Source: Flavobacteriaceae bacterium YJPT1-3 (GTDB lineage Bacteria; Bacteroidota; Bacteroidia; Flavobacteriales; Flavobacteriaceae). From it: a stretch of DNA of 64,000 nucleotides. The stretch spans positions 2,980,501 to 3,044,500 of the forward strand of contig CP123444.1 of the NCBI GenBank assembly GCA_029866965.1, read 5' to 3'. The position numbers and the translations under genes were made by a program. Numbering within the stretch: the stretch's first letter is position 1; every line of letters starts with the position of its first letter. The notes beneath the pieces are model-generated. The model was not told the DNA's origin. It saw only the letters and a list, made by a program, of their open reading frames with translations, and did no database searches. This document shows positions 59,879 to 64,000 of this stretch, in pieces.

Positions 59879-60067
59879 CTACAACAATGGCTATAAGTAA
59901 TTGCTTGTTCTCGCCTACACCTGAAAATCCTCGCGGATTTTCTGTTTGGTGTGCACCTGCCAGCCGGCAGGCAGGCTTGCGAAGTTAAGTGCCTTTGCCT
60001 TCCTCTCTCCCGAAGTATCGGGCTCGTCGGAGGCACTACGCAACTACTCCTAGCCGAGACCTTTTTA
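59879..60067 (+). repeat. attC-like site F (last boundary)
   Basis: About 189 bp, close to site C inside. Left core CTACAAC (59879-59885) and inner arm GGCTATAAGTA are normal; the right core reads GAGACCTTTTTAGG instead of GAGACCGTTGT, so the outer pairing is lost. It marks the end of the array. Confidence 0.75.
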
Positions 60068-60095
60068 GGTAATGCAAAAAACTATTTTCACGCGG

Positions 60096-60728
60096 TTAAA
60101 CACTTACAAAAGGCATCTGAAAATTAAATTGTTCATCATCAACCTGACTTAAAATAAAGTGAGCCAAATCGGCGCGACTAATCTTTGTACCCGAATTAAC
60201 ACCAACCCAACCAATACGATAATTCCCTGTTCCTTGATCATTTGTTAATCTTGGACCTCTAACAATGGTCCAATTTAAACCGCTTTCACTCAATACTTCG
60301 TGATGTTTGATAGCGTCATTTAAAATTTTTGGAACTGCTATTTTCATTATGGTCCTTATCAATTTATCTACAAATTTTGGTTTATCCTTTTCAGGGAAAG
60401 GTAAACCACCGCCTGAAAGAGATATTATTCTTTTGACGTTTGAATCTTTCATCGCTTGGACTATATTCTTGGTTCCGTTAGTTTGTAACCATTCTGGCGA
60501 ACCCTTTACGTGTCCAAATAGACTTACAACAATATCAGTGTCTTCAACGACTTGTTTTACATCATCAATATTGAGAACATCACCTTTATAAATTTTCAAT
60601 CTCAAATTATTTTGAATTATCTTATCAGGATTTCTAACTAATGCTTTTACTTCAAACCCTTTTTCAAGTGCTAAGTCTAAAAACTGCTGCCCCGTTTGAC
60701 CTGACGCACCAAATAATGCTATTTTCAT
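60096..60728 (-). CDS. NAD(P)H-binding oxidoreductase-like protein
   Basis: 210 aa. Rossmann start IALFGASGQTGQQFLDLALE, then VKALVRNPDKI and VKRIISLSGGG, the atypical-SDR (NmrA/YwnB-like, NAD(P)H-binding) group. No YxxxK active site is evident, so it may be a redox sensor, epimerase-like or quinone-related enzyme. It is coupled by a 4-bp overlap to the DsbA-like gene upstream. It lies just beyond attC-like site F, in the opposite orientation to the cassettes. Confidence 0.85.
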   Translation of the reverse strand: MKIALFGASGQTGQQFLDLALEKGFEVKALVRNPDKIIQNNLRLKIYKGDVLNIDDVKQVVEDTDIVVSLFGHVKGSPEWLQTNGTKNIVQAMKDSNVKRIISLSGGGLPFPEKDKPKFVDKLIRTIMKIAVPKILNDAIKHHEVLSESGLNWTIVRGPRLTNDQGTGNYRIGWVGVNSGTKISRADLAHFILSQVDDEQFNFQMPFVSV

Positions 60729-61357
60729 TTTATTATGTCTCTACTTCTTAAGTAATTACTTTCAAGCTGGTTAAACGGCATATAGCCACTACCCATTTTG
60801 TGATGTACCCCTTCCATCTCTAAGAATACAGTTGGGAACCCTGTTACACCCAAAGCTGCAGATTTTGCAAAATCATCCTCTGCTGATTGATTATACTTAG
60901 AGTCTTTCATCGTTAAAACAAACGACTCAGAATCTATCCCAAATTTTGATGCGATTTTTCCGTACACTTCTAATCTTTCCGGTTCTATACCATCATAATA
61001 AATAGCCTTTTGTAATTCGCAAGCATATCGAACACTGTTGGTTGAATCTATTGTTTTAAAAACCGATAAAGCGATTGCAGATGGGATAGATGTAAAAATG
61101 GCTTCACCATCTTTTAAAATCTTGTTTAGAAACTCACTACCAAACTTAACGCCTGTCGCTTTTTCTACATTTTTATATGCCCAACTTATATAGGAGGCGA
61201 CTTCCCCAATTGGACCAATTCTGTCACCTGTTATCATACCTCCAGATATAACCTCAAAGTCTAAACTGTCTTTATATTTTTCTTGAAATTGGGAAATCAC
61301 AGGTGAAAATCCATAGCACCAACCGCACAAAGCATCATAAACATAAACGATTTTCAT
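60725..61357 (-). CDS. DsbA/FrnE-like thioredoxin-fold protein
   Basis: 210 aa, no signal peptide, so cytoplasmic. An active site CGWC (11-14) in YDALCGWCYGFSP, a DsbA-type helical insertion and a cis-Pro loop TGFPTVFLE place it with FrnE/DsbA-family oxidoreductases. It overlaps the NAD(P)-binding gene by ATGA and diverges from the HxlR regulator gene, an arrangement that suggests a thiol or electrophile stress response. Confidence 0.87.
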   Translation of the reverse strand: MKIVYVYDALCGWCYGFSPVISQFQEKYKDSLDFEVISGGMITGDRIGPIGEVASYISWAYKNVEKATGVKFGSEFLNKILKDGEAIFTSIPSAIALSVFKTIDSTNSVRYACELQKAIYYDGIEPERLEVYGKIASKFGIDSESFVLTMKDSKYNQSAEDDFAKSAALGVTGFPTVFLEMEGVHHKMGSGYMPFNQLESNYLRSRDIIK

Positions 61358-61376
61358 TTTTTTGAGATTTACAACT

Positions 61377-61392
61377 TACTATACCTGGAGTA
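61377..61392. promoter_or_regulatory. Candidate HxlR operator in front of the DsbA-like gene
   Basis: TACT-N8-AGTA, about 20 bp before the start of the DsbA-like gene, inside a longer dyad TTACT..AGTAA. It resembles the TACT-N7-AGTA box of YodB-type HxlR regulators. Confidence 0.4.
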
Positions 61393-61450
61393 AGACTAGA
61401 GATTATTAAAATGATCTTCCTTCCTTATAATTTTATACCACAAACATATA

Positions 61451-61496
61451 TACTTTTGTCGTACATCTATTTTTAAATAGTACTAACCTTTTTGTA
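61451..61496 (+). promoter_or_regulatory. Candidate promoter and operator of the HxlR gene
   Basis: TACTTTTG (61451-61458) matches TAnnTTTG. Directly downstream lies GTACAT-CTATTT-TT-AAATAG-TAC (about 61461-61483), a dyad that fits an autoregulatory site over the transcription start. Confidence 0.45.
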
Positions 61497-61499
61497 AGT

Positions 61500-61838
61500 A
61501 TGAAAAGAGAAGAATTGAAAGTTACCGCGAGGTGTCCCATTAGAACCACAGTAGATTTATTGGGTGGAAAATGGAAACTTCTTATTCTATTTCAACTCGA
61601 ACCTGAGGCATTAAGACCATCGGAATTAAAAAGATTAATTCCGGACATTAGTGAGAAAATGTTAATACAAGAATTGAAAAATCTTACGGAGTCGAAATTA
61701 ATCACTCGAAAAAACTTTGGAGAAATACCACCTAGAGTGGAATACAAATTAACACCTATAGGTCATAAAATAATGCCACTAATAACGGAAATGCGGAACT
61801 TTGCAATTGAATATGAACATGAAGTATTGAACAATTAA
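61500..61838 (+). CDS. HxlR-family transcriptional regulator
   Basis: 112 aa. The winged-helix HxlR pattern is complete: RCPIRTTVDLLGGKWKLLIL, PSELKRLIPDISEKMLIQEL and RVEYKLTPIGHKIMPL. The cysteine at position 12 corresponds to the redox-sensing cysteine of YodB/HypR-type members. It is divergent from the DsbA-like / NAD(P)-binding operon and probably represses it until oxidised or alkylated. Confidence 0.9.
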   Translation: MKREELKVTARCPIRTTVDLLGGKWKLLILFQLEPEALRPSELKRLIPDISEKMLIQELKNLTESKLITRKNFGEIPPRVEYKLTPIGHKIMPLITEMRNFAIEYEHEVLNN

Positions 61839-62109
61839 AGTAATTAAAAACCCAAGCCAAACAAATACATGAGGTAGAAAAAATCAATTACTAAGTCTTT
61901 AAGTGGTCAAATAGTTGTCTTTTCTATGGTGGTGTATATAAAATTGTTCTTTGCCTTATGTTTTAATCCTCCAGCCTGCCCTACGACAAGCTCAGGGCAT
62001 CTCTTCTGGAAATCTTGGAAAAATCTTAACTTCAGTGCTGAATGGAGAAATTCGTTGCGCATTGCTAAAATAGATGACTGATTTAAGCCCATAACTTAAA
62101 AACGAACCC
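61839..62109. other. Intergenic region with a dispersed hairpin repeat
   Basis: No gene is seen in these 271 bp. A hairpin-type repeat GCCCTACGACAAGCTCAGGGC (near 61978-61998) is present, a sequence type found between genes in many bacteria. It separates the AT-rich trio from the following gene of normal composition. Confidence 0.5.
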
Positions 62110-62460
62110 ATGAAAACACTCTTCACCCTTTTGATCACCCTCCTCCTCTCCCTTTCAAACACCGCCCAGACCGAGTTCGAACTCGACCCTAGCCAGAGCA
62201 TGCTTATGACGGGTAAAGGGGCCGGGCAGGATGCCACCATCAATCCCTACGCCGGGGAGGACTGCTATGCGGTCGTCGAGAATATCGGGAAACGGGCATT
62301 CTCTATACGGGTGCAGCAAAAAGGCGAACTCATTGAAGAAATTCCCATCAAAAAGGGAGAAGTCAAAAAAGTGAAACTCTTAAAAGGCTACGAGCTCTAT
62401 CTCGACCCTAACCCCAGGGCAAAAGTGCGGGCTCGGGTGAGTTATGAGAAGATAAATTAA
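62110..62460 (+). CDS. Small exported protein of unknown function
   Basis: 116 aa. A signal peptide (LITLLLSLSNTAQ) precedes a compact beta-rich domain (YAGEDCYAVVENIGKRAFSI, KKGEVKKVKLLKGYELYL). It has only one cysteine and no recognised family. Base composition is back to that of the main chromosome. It is followed by the octamer repeat. Confidence 0.7.
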   Translation: MKTLFTLLITLLLSLSNTAQTEFELDPSQSMLMTGKGAGQDATINPYAGEDCYAVVENIGKRAFSIRVQQKGELIEEIPIKKGEVKKVKLLKGYELYLDPNPRAKVRARVSYEKIN

Positions 62461-62494
62461 GGGTTTAAGGGGTTAAGGAGTTAAGGGAATAATG

Positions 62495-62596
62495 GGTTAA
62501 TGGTCGAGGTGTTTAATTGTTGAGGTGTTCAGGTGTTGAGGTGTTTAGGTGTTTAGGTGTTTAGGTGTTTAGGTGTTTAGGTGTTTAGGTGTTTAA
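62495..62596. repeat. GGTGTTTA octamer tandem repeat
   Basis: After a degenerate stretch (GAGGTGTTTAATTGTTGAGG..), seven near-perfect head-to-tail copies of AGGTGTTT follow, ending at TAATAAATGACC. The 304-bp gap between the small exported protein and the next gene holds nothing else recognisable apart from a partial palindrome near 62630. Confidence 0.85.
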
Positions 62597-62764
62597 TAAA
62601 TGACCTAAAGTGAAACTCAAAACCCTATTCCGCGTAAGCGAACAGCACTTCATTCAACAAGAATCTAAGCAGCCCTATTCTTGAGGTTGGAATTGCGCTG
62701 CCAAGCTGTGGACCGAATAATTCCTATCTTGAAATCAAGTTCAATGACAGGCCTCCAATTCCGT

Positions 62765-63904
62765 ATGAAAAGACTTTTCCCATTTACCCTTCTCTTGTTT
62801 CTCCTGCTTTCATGTCAAGAGAAAATTAGCCGGCAAACCGCTTCAACCATAGATGTTCAGAAGGCTGCCCTAGATAGTCTGGGGGAACGTTATTTGCAAT
62901 TGGGTCGCTTTAGCGGTATGATTTTGATCGCTCAGGAAGACAGTCTGCGCTATGCAAACTCGTTTGGAATGGCGAATTATGAAGAGGCTATTCCTTTCCG
63001 TTCCCATACTGCTTTTCAAATAGGTGAACTGGCTCAACTCGTGTACCGGGATCTCTTGGAGCGAACGGTTAGCAACAAGCAGGTAAATCTGGACACTTCC
63101 CTAAGGACCTACCTACCTGAAATTGAATCTGATCTGACCCTGAGCAAGCTCCTCCATGCAGACACCTTGATCAGCAACCGGCAAATGATCCAATTAATCG
63201 AGCGGGTGAGTGCGCGTAGTTTTGATGAGCAACTGTTAGCGTATACTCAGGAATCAGGCCTTCAACATACCGGACTTCAACCCAGCGATTCCCTCACTGC
63301 CATAGGCTATCTCTACCAGAACTATCGGGGTCAAGGCCTGGAATTGCACACTGCTGCGGAAAGTCAGGAAGGGAGCTCAGCGAACCGCGCTGCATTATAT
63401 GCCAGTGCCCGGGATGTGCTCCAAATACTGCGTCGTCAGGATACGAAGCTGGAAATCCATGGCTATGTTGCGGATGATGGCTTTAGTTATGCGGTGCAGC
63501 ATCGTCCCAATTCCGATCGCTCCATCGTCATCCTTAGCAATAGACGTCACCCGGTAGGCGAGGAAATCCTACAGCGTATTGAGGCCCTACTGGAGGGAGA
63601 AGCATATCAGCTTCCCCTTGAACGAAAACCGGTGACTATAGACCCTAAAACACTTGCTGATTTTTCGGGTCATTACGCCTTGAATGAGCAGATTCAATTT
63701 GAAGTTCGCGATGCTCAAGACAGCCTTTACGTCTTCTTAGGGCCTACCAAAACCCGTTTAATCCCCCAATCTTCTCATCAGTTCTACATGGAAGAAACAG
63801 ATGCCGCCCTACGATTTATTCGAGATGCTTCGGGTAGCGTTGAAGAGGTCATCCTCTTGAATGGCTTTATGGACAGTGAGCAAATTGCTAAGCGTATCCG
63901 TTGA
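62765..63904 (+). CDS. Serine-beta-lactamase-fold lipoprotein, probably catalytically inactive
   Basis: 379 aa from the ATG giving a lipoprotein signal (FPFTLLLFLLLSCQEK). The class C/esterase start is clear (GRFSGMILIAQEDSLRYANS, IPFRSHTAFQIGELAQL) and a C-terminal DUF3471-like domain follows (DFSGHYALNEQIQFEV). The motif that should be S-x-x-K reads ELAQ, and the HTSG..YSN region is shortened, so nucleophile and base are missing. It is likely a binding or regulatory relative, not a resistance gene. Confidence 0.8.
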   Translation: MKRLFPFTLLLFLLLSCQEKISRQTASTIDVQKAALDSLGERYLQLGRFSGMILIAQEDSLRYANSFGMANYEEAIPFRSHTAFQIGELAQLVYRDLLERTVSNKQVNLDTSLRTYLPEIESDLTLSKLLHADTLISNRQMIQLIERVSARSFDEQLLAYTQESGLQHTGLQPSDSLTAIGYLYQNYRGQGLELHTAAESQEGSSANRAALYASARDVLQILRRQDTKLEIHGYVADDGFSYAVQHRPNSDRSIVILSNRRHPVGEEILQRIEALLEGEAYQLPLERKPVTIDPKTLADFSGHYALNEQIQFEVRDAQDSLYVFLGPTKTRLIPQSSHQFYMEETDAALRFIRDASGSVEEVILLNGFMDSEQIAKRIR

Positions 63905-63949
63905 AATCGGTTTTTATGAACCAGGAGTCCTCTGTACGTGGACCAGTGG

Positions 63950-64000
63950 GTTCTTGGTTGAGTTGTTGAGTGTTGAGTTGTTGAGTTGTTGAGGTGTTGA
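63950..64000. repeat. GTTGA-type tandem repeat at the window edge
   Basis: GGTTGAGTTGTTGAGTGTTGAG and further GTTGAG units continue past the edge. The pattern resembles the degenerate start of the repeat at 62495. Confidence 0.65.

Noticed and set aside
54646-60067. Boundary repeats as insertion sequences or MITEs
   Set aside because: No transposase, no clear target-site duplications, and the per-cassette complementarity between start and end fits attC logic better. MITE origin is kept as the alternative to test.
62495-62596. Possible CRISPR or iteron origin from the short tandem repeat
   Set aside because: Repeats are 8 bp, head to tail, without spacers; no replication initiator gene or DnaA-box cluster was seen.
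62765-63904. Beta-lactam resistance gene
   Set aside because: The catalytic S-x-x-K motif is missing, so hydrolysis of beta-lactams is not supported.

Overview
The window looks like a chromosomal segment of a marine-type member of the Flavobacteriaceae (Bacteroidota). Supporting signs are TAnnTTTG-type -7 promoter elements, many lipoproteins with an S-C lipobox, a SusC/TonB-type outer-membrane receptor with an N-terminal carboxypeptidase-regulatory domain, DUF6090 and YtxJ proteins, a Bacteroidota-style SRP RNA, and intergenic inverted repeats of the kind common in flavobacteria. No tRNA, rRNA, transposase, integrase or CRISPR array was seen.

Layout. 1-16 kb: a truncated TamB gene diverges from tsaD-rsmE; then a PAS-GAF histidine kinase with its response regulator, holA, a small HsdR-N-like protein, a glycosyltransferase, an OmpA-type lipoprotein, a YrdC-domain protein and a PcrA/UvrD helicase. 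16-30 kb: a DsrE-like secreted protein, two tandem M20 amidohydrolases and an FMN glutamate-synthase-like protein form one run; patatin and M1 aminopeptidase genes diverge from recG; two lipoproteins follow. 30-47 kb: pheT, a six-PAS histidine kinase, an ABC-F ATPase, a transaldolase-family aldolase, an SDR, the SRP RNA (minus strand), a glutamine cyclotransferase, glyA and fumarylacetoacetase. 47-54 kb: a TonB-dependent receptor flanked by members of one inverted-repeat family (including a 109-bp tandem repeat), ytxJ and clpB.

54.6-60.1 kb is the most unusual part. It is an AT-rich array of same-strand genes (hypotheticals, an AraC regulator with a VOC protein, a lipoprotein hydrolase) separated by 117-190 bp imperfect inverted repeats ending in GAGACCGTTGTRS. 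The start of each of three cassettes is exactly complementary, over 10 bp and with a sequence specific to that cassette, to the left arm of the repeat at its own end. That is what integron attC sites show when cassettes sit in linear form, so I read the region as an integron-like cassette array without an integrase in the window.

60.1-64 kb: an AT-rich trio (NAD(P)-binding protein, DsbA/FrnE-like protein, divergent HxlR regulator) with TACT-N8-AGTA operator candidates, then a small secreted protein, an octamer tandem repeat and a serine-beta-lactamase-fold lipoprotein that seems to have lost its catalytic S-x-x-K.

A second window-wide signal is the palindrome GCTTTCGCGAAAGC. It recurs with its variants every few kilobases, mostly inside genes, from 3 to 50 kb and is absent from the cassette region.
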